Origin: Vibrio penaeicida
GTDB taxonomy: Bacteria > Pseudomonadota > Gammaproteobacteria > Enterobacterales > Vibrionaceae
Assembly (NCBI RefSeq): GCF_030689305.1
Contig: NZ_JAUYVM010000004.1
Span: 124,001-188,000, forward strand
Direction: 5' to 3'
Length of the DNA: 64,000 nucleotides
Shown: positions 18,694 through 27,505 of the stretch, one piece after another
How the letters are laid out: every line of letters starts with the position of its first letter
Position numbering within the stretch: position 1 is the first letter of the stretch
The notes under the pieces: generated by a model
Seen by the model: only the letters and a program-made list of their open reading frames with translations
The model's database searches: none
What the model was told of the DNA's origin: nothing
Program-made: the position numbers and the translations under genes

Positions 18694-19737
18694 ATGCGTA
18701 TCGAACAAGAACTCAAGTTAGGTTTTAAAGATGTCCTGTTTCGCCCGAAACGTTCTACCCTGAAAAGCCGTTCCCAAGTAAATTTAACCCGCGAGTTTAC
18801 ATTCAAGCACAGTGGTCGTCAATGGTCGGGTGTCCCTGTCATTGCAGCGAATATGGATTCTGTCGGCAGCTTTGAAATGGCGAAAGCCCTAGCCGAAAAT
18901 GGCGTAATGACCGCAATTCACAAGCACTACACCACAAATGATTGGGCGGAGTTTGTTAAAACCGCTGATAAAAGCGTGTTGAACAATGTCATGGTGAGCA
19001 CCGGTACATCTGATGCCGACTTCCAGAAAACCCAAGATATTCTAGCCCTAAGCGACGAGCTGATTTTTATTTGTATCGACATAGCCAATGGTTACTCCGA
19101 GCACTTGTGTGAATACGTTTCTAAAGTGCGCGCTGCATTCCCGGATAAAGTGATATCTGCTGGTAATGTTGTCACCGGTGATATGACGGAAGAACTGATT
19201 CTCGCAGGTGCGGACATAGTGAAAGTAGGTATTGGCCCAGGCTCAGTATGTACGACACGCGTAAAAACGGGGGTAGGTTACCCGCAGCTCTCAGCCATCA
19301 TCGAGTGTGGCGATGCCGCACACGGTTTAGGCGGCACAATTATTGGTGATGGCGGTTGTTCTTGTGCGGGTGATGTATCCAAAGCGTTCGGTGGCGGAGC
19401 CGACTTTGTGATGCTTGGTGGCATGCTAGCAGGTCATGAAGAGTCGGGTGGGGAGCTACTTGAAAAAGACGGCAAAATGTACATGAAGTTCTATGGCATG
19501 TCTTCCCAATCCGCGATGGATAAGCACTCTGGCGGTGTCGCTAAGTATCGCGCAGCAGAAGGCAAAACCGTTTTATTGCCGTTCCGTGGTCCGGTTGAAA
19601 ACACCATTCAAGATATTCTAGGTGGCGTACGCTCAACTTGCACTTATGTAGGCGCAGCCAAACTAAAAGAACTGACCAAGCGCACCACGTTTATCCGAGT
19701 TCAAGAGCAAGAAAATAACGTATACGGTAAAGAGTAA
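18694..19737 (+). CDS. guaC: GMP reductase
   Basis: A 347-residue enzyme converting GMP to IMP with NADPH, part of purine salvage. The N terminus [15 protein letters not shown] aligns with E. coli GuaC. The catalytic Cys loop is [18 protein letters not shown] near 186, and the phosphate-binding [30 protein letters not shown] motif region is present. The mobile flap region near 270 ([13 protein letters not shown]) is intact. The ATG at 18694 has AAAGGAAA upstream and is preferred over an upstream in-frame start. It acts in the cytoplasm as a tetramer. A prophage relic begins just beyond its terminator. Confidence 0.95.
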   Translation: MRIEQELKLGFKDVLFRPKRSTLKSRSQVNLTREFTFKHSGRQWSGVPVIAANMDSVGSFEMAKALAENGVMTAIHKHYTTNDWAEFVKTADKSVLNNVMVSTGTSDADFQKTQDILALSDELIFICIDIANGYSEHLCEYVSKVRAAFPDKVISAGNVVTGDMTEELILAGADIVKVGIGPGSVCTTRVKTGVGYPQLSAIIECGDAAHGLGGTIIGDGGCSCAGDVSKAFGGGADFVMLGGMLAGHEESGGELLEKDGKMYMKFYGMSSQSAMDKHSGGVAKYRAAEGKTVLLPFRGPVENTIQDILGGVRSTCTYVGAAKLKELTKRTTFIRVQEQENNVYGKE

Positions 19738-19771
19738 CATTTAAAACCTGTGTTTGAAATTTCAAGAGTTG

Positions 19772-19798
19772 AGCCACTTTTAAGTGGCTCTTTTTTTA
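19772..19798 (+). terminator. guaC terminator
   Basis: GAGCCACT and AGTGGCTC form an eight-bp stem around TTTA, followed by T7. The prophage relic starts directly downstream, so the left attachment site could be here. Confidence 0.9.
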
Positions 19799-19862
19799 CC
19801 CGAAATTAGGAAAGTGGCGACAAAGTGGCGACAGCCGAGCAAAAAATTTTTATGGCGGCAGG

Positions 19863-20818
19863 CTACAGATTTGCAAGCGGGTTATAGGAAATGGCGTCAG
19901 AAAGATGATCAGGTGCGAAGTGGGCATAACGCATTGTCATGCTGATGTTGGCGTGACCGAGAATATCTCTCAGTACCAAAATATTGCCGCCATTCATCAT
20001 GAAGTGACTTGCGAACGAATGACACAAAACATTGGAGGCTTGCCCTGAGGTTGGTTTGTATATCTCGTTGTAAAGCTCTTGAGAGATGGGTACAGAGCGA
20101 TTCTTCTTAGTCTTGGTATTCGTGAAAGTAACCTTGAACTTACTTAATTGTGATCCTTTTAGCTGAGCTGCTTCATTCCAGCGAGCCCCAGTGGCAAGGC
20201 ATAGCCTCACTATCCTTTGCATGTCTGTTCGGTTGTGTTTAGACACGTGTTCAAGCAATAAAATAATGTGCTTTTTATGAAGGAAAGACATGTTGCGTTC
20301 GTGATCTTTAAATGGCTTAACTTCTTCTAAAGGATTCGGTCCTTTCCACTCTCCAATTTCCTTCAATTTGGCAAACATAGCCATAAAACGCGCGAGTTCT
20401 GAATTTAGCGTTGCGATACTAGGCGCCCCTTTTTGCCAGCGCGCATCAACAAAACTAATTTGCCCACTCATTCGGTTACTTCTGAATTCAGAGTATGTTT
20501 TTGCAACGAAAATGGTCGCTACAGGGTCATCCATAGCTTTAGCCATTCTTAAAAATTTACTTGGATGACACTGCCATTAGCAAGGGTTGCACCATAGTGG
20601 GAGTACCAAAGCTTAATAAGTTAAGAAAGCCTGCGATGATCGGGCTTGTCACCCTTCCACGGCTTATCCTTAATCTCTTTCATTGTGAAGCGTTCAATAG
20701 CAGCAGCTTCGCCTTTAGTTGCAAACTTCTTGCGAACACGCTTACCAGTACGACCGTTTGGGTAGCACTAACATAACCAAGGCTTTTTAGAACCATCTTT
20801 TAAGTTGCGGATAGACAT
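19863..20818 (-). pseudogene. P2-like phage integrase pseudogene
   Basis: From the ATG at 20816-20818 the minus strand encodes MSIRNLKDGSKKPWL followed by PNGRTGKRVRKKFATKGEA, the arm-binding N terminus of P2-like tyrosine integrases. A TAG lies after residue 16 and a TAA after RRLS, then a one-base frameshift near a T run. Beyond this a 227-residue open stretch carries the core domain to 19863. It too is damaged: about 30 residues are missing after YKPTSGQ, and the box II motif reads NVLCHSF instead of HVLRHTF, so the catalytic His and Arg are lost. The final Tyr (MRYAHFAPDHL) remains. The protein cannot be active. Confidence 0.88.
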
Positions 20819-21016
20819 AGATTAGCCATATTACTGTATTTATAAACAGAGTAAGTATGCTAGGGTGTCTTGTAATGTTTTATGTCTCGACTCTAAAACA
20901 ATCCTCAATCCTTTTATCTAAAAGTAGAATCCTATTTTAGCTGTCGTAGCTATGATGTATTATGGCTGGCTGGGTACTATTTATAGATATAATTAACAAT
21001 TAAGAAAGGCTCTCAT

Positions 21017-22138
21017 TTGTCAGCTCAACAACGACCAATAATTTTCTCTTTTTTCTCTGGTAGTGGTTTTTTAGATTTGGGCTTCGAACGCTCTGGTTTT
21101 GACGTGCGTTTTATCAACGAGTTCCATAAGCCTTTTCTAGACGCATATAAGTATTCTAGAGATCAAATGGGAATTCCAAAACCAGAATATGGTTACTACC
21201 ATGGCTCAATAGATGATCTTGTAACAGGTGAAGAGACCAACCATTTAACTGAACTAGTAACGAAAGCTAAGAAAGAAGCACTCACGGGTTTTATTGGCGG
21301 ACCACCATGCCCAGACTTTTCAGTTGCAGGTAAAAATAAAGGTTCAGATGGTGAGAACGGTAAGTTAAGTCGTGTTTACATTGATGCAATTATTCGAAAT
21401 AAACCTGATTTCTTCTTATTTGAAAACGTAAAAGGGCTTTGGCGTACCGTTAAACACCGTGCTTTTTATGATGAGATGAAGCAGCGTTTAGTGAAAGAAG
21501 GCTACATACTTACAGATCGTTTGACGAACTGTATTGAATACGGTGTCCCTCAAGATAGGGACCGTATTTTACTTTTCGGTATTCATGAATCACGAGTCGG
21601 TGATATCACAAGCAAAGAGCTAGAAACGCGATTTAACTGGGAAGCCAAAGTGAAGTTCGATAAAAGTGTCGTACTTGATAAAGGTATGTGGCCTGGGCAT
21701 GAAGAGTACGCTCAAGATTCTCAAAAAGAGCTTCCGGAGGCGCTTTCTGAGTTCAATGAACTGACAGTTGAGCATTGGTTTAAGAAGAACAATGTGTATA
21801 ACCACCCTAACTCAGTGCATCACTTTAAGCCTCAAGCAATGCATCGATTTGAGTCAATCTTAGAAGGTGATGATAGTAAGAAGTCATTTAAACGCCTCCA
21901 TAGATGGCGTTACTCGCCAACCGCAGCATACGGAAATAATGAAGTCCACTTGCATCCGTACAAATCTCGTAGATTAAGTGCAGCAGAATCTTTAGCTATT
22001 CAATCATTGCCTAAAGAGTTTTGTTTTCCGTCAACAATGACATTGTCCGATATGTTCAAGACTATTGGTAACGGAGTGCCCTACTTAGCAGCTGAAAGCT
22101 TAGCTGAAACTATACGGACTTATCTCAACTCACTATAA
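21017..22138 (+). CDS. C5-cytosine DNA methyltransferase (Dcm-like)
   Basis: A 373-residue DNA (cytosine-5) methyltransferase that would use AdoMet. Motif I is FSFFSGSGFLDLGFERSGF and motif IV is GGPPCPDFS with the catalytic Cys near 98. Motif VI is FENVKGLW near 136, motif VIII is GVPQDRDRILLFG, and motif X is FKTIGNGVPYLAAESLAE. The Cys is followed by Pro rather than the usual Gln, a known variation. The target-recognition region between VIII and IX is about 130 residues. It starts with TTG behind AAAGG. A terminator separates it from the next gene, so it has its own promoter. It may protect host DNA from a partner nuclease, which is inferred. Confidence 0.9.
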   Translation: MSAQQRPIIFSFFSGSGFLDLGFERSGFDVRFINEFHKPFLDAYKYSRDQMGIPKPEYGYYHGSIDDLVTGEETNHLTELVTKAKKEALTGFIGGPPCPDFSVAGKNKGSDGENGKLSRVYIDAIIRNKPDFFLFENVKGLWRTVKHRAFYDEMKQRLVKEGYILTDRLTNCIEYGVPQDRDRILLFGIHESRVGDITSKELETRFNWEAKVKFDKSVVLDKGMWPGHEEYAQDSQKELPEALSEFNELTVEHWFKKNNVYNHPNSVHHFKPQAMHRFESILEGDDSKKSFKRLHRWRYSPTAAYGNNEVHLHPYKSRRLSAAESLAIQSLPKEFCFPSTMTLSDMFKTIGNGVPYLAAESLAETIRTYLNSL

Positions 22139-22168
22139 AGAAAAGGAGCAATTTAGCTCCTTTTCTTT
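22136..22168. terminator. Terminator between methyltransferase and DUF262 gene
   Basis: AAAGAAAAGGAGC and GCTCCTTTTCTTT form a 13-bp stem around AATTTA. It overlaps the methyltransferase stop codon region and ends in T tracts on both strands. The downstream three-gene unit therefore needs its own promoter in the next ~90 bases. Confidence 0.9.
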
Positions 22169-22262
22169 ATACATTTCACATCGTTATGAACCTGCCTAGT
22201 ACATTAAGATTTAGTCGTGGTAAACTTGCCTCAAGTAATTGCTATCTTAACTAGGTCTATTC

Positions 22263-24239
22263 ATGCACTTTAAAGATGTTTTATCTGATATAGAGCAACT
22301 CGTCGGAAAACAACTTCAATCTTTAAACCCCAAAACAGCGCCCATTTACCTTACAAAAATTGATCTTGAATCAAAGAAGTATTTTGTTTCTTCTAAATTA
22401 GGCGAAGAAGGGAACGCTCGATTTTTTTGGGAGTTAGAAGCTATATGGGCTGATTTGACACACAAAGGTTTTGCCAACGTAGATCAAGCACTATTTGGTA
22501 GTGGTAGCAGTCGTAATCAACCAGAAACCATCTTTGCAAACCTACCCTACATACAATATTTTCGATTTAAGGGTAAAAAGCATATCTTTCTTCGTGGTAC
22601 TTCCGTCCATGAGCTCGGTTCTTTGTCTGAACTAATCGGCGATGAGCTTAGCCTTGTTTTATCCAAAATCGATAATTACTTTGCTTTGAGTAACTTAGAG
22701 ATCTCTTCGCAGCAGACCTCAATTATTTCCAAGTTACGTTCGACTTTAAAACAACTTGAAAAGTCTGACTTAAATAACACAGTAGCAAAAGGTTTTGAAC
22801 AGGCTCTAAGTGACTTGCTTGAACTTGAAGGTATTGTTAGTGATTCGGTTGTAACCGTAAACGGAGAGCTGCATAAACTTACAAATACTAAAAGCTCTAA
22901 GATCGAACACTTACCAGTATTACCTGTTGAAGAACTCATTGAAGACGAAACTTATACTGGTGTTGCGAACGAAGTCGAAGATCACAGTATTACTGGGGAT
23001 CTGCTTGTACACGAAACCCCTGAATCTAAAACTAGTCTTATACAGGATCGTAATAATAGTGGCCTCCGAATTCATCATATAACTCCAGTGTTGTCTCTTA
23101 TTTTTGAGCGTTTAAGTTACGATGAAATTGAACTACAGCCTGATTTTCAGCGTGAAGATCGAGTTTGGAAGTCAGCTCGCCAATCAAAACTTATTGAATC
23201 TATATTAATGGGTTTGCCTTTGCCTGCATTTTATTTTGCCGAAAGAAATGATGGCGATTGGGTTGTTGTTGATGGACTTCAACGGATTACTACAATCTAC
23301 AATTTTATGAAAGACGACTTTGCACTTAATGGTTTGGAGTCAGTAGACGATAGTTATAACGGAAAGTTCTTTAGTGGCTTATCGAGATTAGATAAGCGTA
23401 AAATTAGAGAATATCAAATAACTGCTCACGTCATTGATGTTGAATCAGATCATGATAATTTAATCGTTGAGCTCTTTCACCGTATAAATACCTACGGTGT
23501 CAAGCTGAGTGACCAAGAAATTCGCTCAGCAATGTATCAAGGTGTCAGCGTGAAGCTTTTACGTTATTTATCTTCTAGCCAAGAATTTAAAAAAGCTACA
23601 AATAATAAAGTCAACCCACATCGACAAAAAGATATGGGGCTATGCTTGTCGGCTCTGGCTTATATCGTTCTAGGGTACAAAGATTTTTATTATAAAACCT
23701 ATGATTCATTCCTTTGTACTAGTATGCATAAAATTAATCAGTTTGAATTATTTTTGGATAATGAAGAGGTAATCGATCTAGGGAATTCAAGTTTATCTAA
23801 TCGAAGTAGTGATACTATTTTGGAGCTTGAGAAAAAATTTAAGCAAGGACTTAGCTTAGCGCATGAAATTTTTGACGAACTTGCTTTTAAAAAAACGATA
23901 GAGACAGATCGAGTTGTTCCGATTAGTAAACCGTTATTTGAGGTTATTGTAGCTACATTTGCATTTCTTGATGAAAACCAAATTAATGACTTACGAGTCA
24001 GTTCTGAAAAATTGGTATTTGAGTTGTATGATGCAATAGACAATGATTCTACAGAGTTTGCAGTATGGGAATCTGAAGTATATGCAGAAAATAATAGAGG
24101 TTTTTCATACTCTATTTCTTCATCTACAGGTAAGCGAGTTACTGTTAAATATAGATTCGATGCATTTATGAATATATTAAAAAAATCGACAGGTATCAAT
24201 GTAAATATAAAACCAATGCTAGGTGATTTTAATGCTTAA
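22263..24239 (+). CDS. Large DUF262 (ParB/Srx-like) protein with novel N-terminal region
   Basis: A 658-residue protein. Residues about 280-500 are a DUF262 domain: LQPDFQREDRVWKSARQSKL near 291, then VVVDGLQRITTIYNFM near 337 and INTYGVKLSDQEIRSAMYQG near 412. DUF262 is a ParB/sulfiredoxin-like fold with nucleotide-dependent nicking or NTPase activity, as in the N-terminal half of GmrSD type IV restriction enzymes. I see no DUF1524 HNH motif in the C-terminal part. Residues 1-270 match nothing I know and have a helical, charged linker near 140-250. It overlaps the next gene by eight bases (ATGCTTAA), so the two are coupled. Nuclease function is inference. Confidence 0.78.
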   Translation: MHFKDVLSDIEQLVGKQLQSLNPKTAPIYLTKIDLESKKYFVSSKLGEEGNARFFWELEAIWADLTHKGFANVDQALFGSGSSRNQPETIFANLPYIQYFRFKGKKHIFLRGTSVHELGSLSELIGDELSLVLSKIDNYFALSNLEISSQQTSIISKLRSTLKQLEKSDLNNTVAKGFEQALSDLLELEGIVSDSVVTVNGELHKLTNTKSSKIEHLPVLPVEELIEDETYTGVANEVEDHSITGDLLVHETPESKTSLIQDRNNSGLRIHHITPVLSLIFERLSYDEIELQPDFQREDRVWKSARQSKLIESILMGLPLPAFYFAERNDGDWVVVDGLQRITTIYNFMKDDFALNGLESVDDSYNGKFFSGLSRLDKRKIREYQITAHVIDVESDHDNLIVELFHRINTYGVKLSDQEIRSAMYQGVSVKLLRYLSSSQEFKKATNNKVNPHRQKDMGLCLSALAYIVLGYKDFYYKTYDSFLCTSMHKINQFELFLDNEEVIDLGNSSLSNRSSDTILELEKKFKQGLSLAHEIFDELAFKKTIETDRVVPISKPLFEVIVATFAFLDENQINDLRVSSEKLVFELYDAIDNDSTEFAVWESEVYAENNRGFSYSISSSTGKRVTVKYRFDAFMNILKKSTGINVNIKPMLGDFNA

Positions 24240-25383
24240 TAAACTTACACTACATAATTTTAAGTCATATAAAGACCAAGAGTTTGAATTTTCAAATCTG
24301 ACTGTTTTTTGTGGTAATAACTCAGTAGGAAAAAGTACCGCAATTCAAGCTATATCAATTCCACTCCAGTCATACTTTGATTCTAGTGTCGCATTAAATG
24401 GGGAGTTAGTTGAATTAGGCACGATTGATGATGTACATAATCAGAGAGCAGAAGATGTAACTTTGAAGCTTGAGTTTGAAATAGATAACCATAATATATC
24501 ATGGGGATTTCATGATATTGATGAACAAGAAAATATATCCAGTAGGCATTTATCCGCTATAAATTTCCCCACCCAAGAGGCAAGAGAATCATTAAGGTCT
24601 CTATTGGATAGTGTTCAATATCTACAGGCTGAAAGGTTTGGACCAAAGTCAAATTATGACATTGCTAAGTCATCTGGCTTTCATAAAGACTGGTTAGGGG
24701 CAAAAGGGGAGTTTACATCTGAGTTTCTTTCACATTTAAATTCATCTAGACGTCTGTTCGTCGGTGGTGTTACTGACGCTGGTAGTGGTGTGGATGATCC
24801 TCGATTACATTCTAATGAAAAACAGAATAGGCTAGGACCTCAAATTGATGCGTGGTTAAAAGAAATTAGCCCTGGTATATCTGTAACATCTACATTTTTT
24901 GAAGAGGCATCTACCTCAGCAAATACTTTTGCTCAAAATGGTAATAACTCATTAAAGCCACATAATGTAGGCTTTGGTGTTAGCTATGTATTATCAATCG
25001 TTACAGCATTGCTTTACACGAAATCAGGTGGGCTAGTTATTATCGAAAACCCAGAGGCGCACCTTCACCCTAGAGGTCAAAGCTTTCTAGGGCGTTTGAT
25101 AGCATTGACTGCTCAAGCAGGTGTTCAAGTAGTAGTTGAAACACACAGTGACCACCTACTTAATGGCATTCGTGTTATCACTAGGATTAAAGAAGACTTT
25201 GATCCGAAGTTGTTTACTCTTTACTACATATCACAGGGTGAAGGGCAGAGTAATGTAGATAAAATTACTATTACTAAAGATGGGAAATTGTCTAACTGGC
25301 CTGATGGTTTTTTTGATCAGCAAGCTCAAGATATGTTCATGATTATGACTGGGCAAGACCAGCCTCCTTCTAAAGGAGCTTAA
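24232..25383 (+). CDS. OLD/SMC-like AAA ATPase with DUF3696 C terminus
   Basis: A 383-residue ABC/SMC-type ATPase. It begins MLNKLTLHNFKSYKDQEFEF and has Walker A GNNSVGKST near 27. Walker B is VIIENPEAHLHPRGQ near 267, and the H-loop is VVVETHSDHLLNGIRV near 305. The C terminus has SNWPDGFFDQQAQD, the DUF3696 signature. It lacks the Toprim domain of true OLD nucleases. Such ATPases act as sensors or drivers in several defence systems (Septu, Gabija, retron types). The ATG at 24232 is chosen because AGGTG lies just upstream; it overlaps the previous stop. The next gene follows after two bases. Confidence 0.85.
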   Translation: MLNKLTLHNFKSYKDQEFEFSNLTVFCGNNSVGKSTAIQAISIPLQSYFDSSVALNGELVELGTIDDVHNQRAEDVTLKLEFEIDNHNISWGFHDIDEQENISSRHLSAINFPTQEARESLRSLLDSVQYLQAERFGPKSNYDIAKSSGFHKDWLGAKGEFTSEFLSHLNSSRRLFVGGVTDAGSGVDDPRLHSNEKQNRLGPQIDAWLKEISPGISVTSTFFEEASTSANTFAQNGNNSLKPHNVGFGVSYVLSIVTALLYTKSGGLVIIENPEAHLHPRGQSFLGRLIALTAQAGVQVVVETHSDHLLNGIRVITRIKEDFDPKLFTLYYISQGEGQSNVDKITITKDGKLSNWPDGFFDQQAQDMFMIMTGQDQPPSKGA

Positions 25384-25385
25384 AC

Positions 25386-26300
25386 ATGAAAGCAACAATT
25401 TGCTTTGTGTCCCAAAGCTTTGACTTTTCAAAATCAGAAGATGTAGTTGCTCAATCTATTAAGACTTCTTCAGATATGATTGAAAAATATTATAAAGAAA
25501 AGGGTTTTTTATCATTTGCAAAATCAAATGATTTCGATGCTAACGCCGCTACTGAACTATATAAACAACCAGCTCATCTAGATGCCGGTACTATCATGAA
25601 AGAGCTATATGATGCCAACATGGGAAAAGCTACTTGCATTGTCGACTTAGATTCTGCAGCGGTAGTTCGTTTGGTTGATACTGATAGGCCTGAGCACAAA
25701 GGAGCATGGTTATCTTTATACTCATCGATTCCAAGTAATAGTTTAACAACGAAGCCGTTGCGTAATATCGTTGATGGAGGGACCATAGTCCAGTTCGGTT
25801 CTGATGTGCTTGTAAATAATCCAAGAACACACGGTGAGTATGCGCGGAGTTTTGTTCAGTTATACCGAAATCTAATCTTTCTGGATTACCCAGGACATAA
25901 ACAAAACACAACTTTTGATAGTATTAGAAAAACTGAGGGTGGTTATCAATCGTTTATTCAAGGTATTACAGATTGTCTTACTTTTATGGATCAGTATGAA
26001 ATAATCCCTCATGACTCACAAGGTAATATAAATAATCTCAAGGCAAATTTAGACTTCCCAGTTACGCCTGAAGGTGCTGGTAAAAACAAGAGAACAATAG
26101 CGGCATTAAAAAGAGATTTTTTAATTAATAATATCGAATATAAGAATGTTAATTGCGAATATCACTATAAATTAGAGCAGATTGATGGAGCTAACGGCAA
26201 AGGTACCTACTACTTCAACCGTATTTATTTTGGTTTCTTTAACAAAATAGACCCCAAAAATCCGAAAATCGCAATTGCCCATATTGGTGAGCATTTATAA
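25386..26300 (+). CDS. Unrecognised protein of the cargo operon
   Basis: A 304-residue soluble protein that I do not recognise. It starts two bases after the ATPase stop, behind AAGGAG located within the end of that gene, and is closed by a terminator, so it is the last gene of the three-gene unit. No signal peptide or membrane helix is seen. The middle part (KATCIVDLDSAAVVRLVDTD) has acidic residues in a strand-turn-like setting, and the C-terminal third is basic and asparagine-rich (GAGKNKRTIAALKRDFLINN). No PD-(D/E)XK, HNH or PIN motif is clear. Position suggests it is the effector or target-specific partner of the ATPase. Confidence 0.7.
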   Translation: MKATICFVSQSFDFSKSEDVVAQSIKTSSDMIEKYYKEKGFLSFAKSNDFDANAATELYKQPAHLDAGTIMKELYDANMGKATCIVDLDSAAVVRLVDTDRPEHKGAWLSLYSSIPSNSLTTKPLRNIVDGGTIVQFGSDVLVNNPRTHGEYARSFVQLYRNLIFLDYPGHKQNTTFDSIRKTEGGYQSFIQGITDCLTFMDQYEIIPHDSQGNINNLKANLDFPVTPEGAGKNKRTIAALKRDFLINNIEYKNVNCEYHYKLEQIDGANGKGTYYFNRIYFGFFNKIDPKNPKIAIAHIGEHL

Positions 26301-26301
26301 A

Positions 26302-26332
26302 TAAAGCGGCTATTTAGCCGCTTTCTCTTTAC
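26302..26332 (+). terminator. Terminator of the cargo operon
   Basis: AAAGCGGCTA and TAGCCGCTTT pair around TT, followed by a CT-rich T tract. It begins two bases past the stop of the unrecognised gene and faces the repressor remnant on the other strand. Confidence 0.85.
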
Positions 26333-26335
26333 CCA

Positions 26336-26758
26336 TCACACCTTCTCTATCACTAACGCAACTTTACCCACAACTCTCACTTCATCTTCTTCGACTGTTA
26401 GAGTCGAGCAGTTAAAGCTGAACGCTAGCTTCTTACCTGGTAAACGCTGAATATCGTTGAGCGAGAGTAGACCGTCCATATCTACTAAGTATGTACCGCT
26501 TACTGCTTGATGAACTTCTTTATCGACAATGAATGTAGTCCCATCGTGCTTGATGACCATTACATTCAGAACCCCAAGTTTGTCTAAGTAGCTTTTATCA
26601 AAGGCTAGCGTTTCATTTCCAACAAGTTTTCCATTCGTGAGAGTGAAGTAATCCAAATCAAAAAGAGTTTTAGCCTCGTTCTTCTTGGATACGTGATTTT
26701 GTGCGTTCTGCTCAGGAAAAGGTTCACCTTGATCTAATAGAAGCCACTTCAAAGACAC
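26336..26758 (-). pseudogene. Phage CI repressor, N-terminal DNA-binding domain lost
   Basis: The open frame (140 residues from a GTG) starts at VSLKWLLLDQGEPFPEQ, which in P2/kappa-like CI repressors is the end of the helix-turn-helix domain. The rest is the C-terminal oligomerisation domain (SGTYLVDMDGLLSLNDIQRLPG, VRVVGKVALVIEKV). A TGA lies three codons upstream in frame, and no HTH sequence is found in other frames there; only a 23-residue open stretch remains. The repressor therefore cannot bind its operator by itself. It may be transcribed but is most simply read as a deletion product. Confidence 0.72.
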
Positions 26759-26879
26759 ACTCCCTCACTCAAATGAATGCGTACTGCTAATTCAAATGGT
26801 TCTATTTTTTTTGCAGTCATTCAATTGAACACTTGAAATTCAAATCAATGACTAGCGAGGTGCAACTCACTAGACCGTT

Positions 26880-27125
26880 ATGAAGCATTTAATAACCCAA
26901 CACGATATCACTATGCTCTCATATCAAGTAGTCCTAAATACGCCTTTCATGACGTACGACCAATACTCTCAGTTCTCTAGAATGCCTAAGCGCACCATCA
27001 TTGATTGGGTAGTTGATGGTCGCTTACCTATTAAAACTAAAGCCAAAGGTAAAGAAACCCCTCTCATTAATATGATCGCCTTAGTAGAAATGGCGACTCG
27101 TGAAGCTATGGAAAAGTTGGGGTAG
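26880..27125 (+). CDS. Cox-like phage regulator/excisionase
   Basis: An 81-residue small DNA-binding protein. TYDQYSQFSRMPKRTIIDWVVDGRLPIK is a winged-helix/MerR-type recognition region as in P2-like Cox, and PLINMIALVEMATREA is the C-terminal helix. In P2-like phages Cox represses the lysogenic promoter and directs excision with integrase. It is divergent from the repressor remnant as expected. The frame is open and full length, so it could still be made, but with a dead integrase its excision role is gone. Confidence 0.68.
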   Translation: MKHLITQHDITMLSYQVVLNTPFMTYDQYSQFSRMPKRTIIDWVVDGRLPIKTKAKGKETPLINMIALVEMATREAMEKLG

Positions 27126-27239
27126 GCCGTCATGCGTTCATCTTCCCTAATTCCAACCAACGAGCATTGCCTGTTATGGCCCAATGTTCTTGGTTGGGGC
27201 TTCGTTTTCGTCCCGTTTGTCTTCAATTGAGTATTGGTT

Positions 27240-27449
27240 ATGAACGAAATTGACTCAATGTGCGAATTCCGTGGCTCTAAACAAAAGCCATTTAATGAAG
27301 TGTGTTGTGCATTTGCGAACTCGGAGAACATGACTAGGTTAGCGAAAGCCGTGGGCATGAATGCGACTATGCTGCGTTACCATACCCTTAGAATTGTGCT
27401 CGCTCTCATAGAACTGGGAAACTTTTCTTTTTATCAAAGAGTTAAATGA
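27240..27449 (+). pseudogene. Truncated P2-like CII protein
   Basis: The start MNEIDSMCEFRGSKQKPFNE and CCAFANSENMTRLAKAVGMNATMLR match the N-terminal half of P2/kappa-type CII regulators. After MLR the expected sequence (NKLNPEQPH type) is missing and a different 24-residue end follows. The join looks like a deletion point and probably marks the right end of the prophage remnant. Confidence 0.65.
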
Positions 27450-27505
27450 TAAAAGAACTACTAAGAAATTTTTGGCTTAGGTATTAAACCCACCGGAGGA
27501 ATAGA

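Larger units (their letters stand above)
19800..27450. mobile_element. Decayed P2/kappa-like prophage early region with cargo genes
   Basis: The order integrase, cargo, CI repressor (minus strand), Cox and CII (plus strand) is that of the P2/K139-like phage early region. The integrase is a pseudogene, CI lacks its DNA-binding half, and CII is cut short. No replication, capsid, tail or lysis genes follow, so most of the phage has been lost. Four intact genes sit between integrase and repressor, the usual position of P2-like phage cargo. They are visibly AT-richer than the flanking genes. The ends are approximate: I did not find the attachment repeats. Identification rests on recognised motifs in four adjacent genes. 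Confidence 0.7.

Noticed and set aside
24232..25383. ATPase as a full OLD nuclease
   Set aside because: The C terminus carries the DUF3696 signature after the H-loop; there is no Toprim domain.
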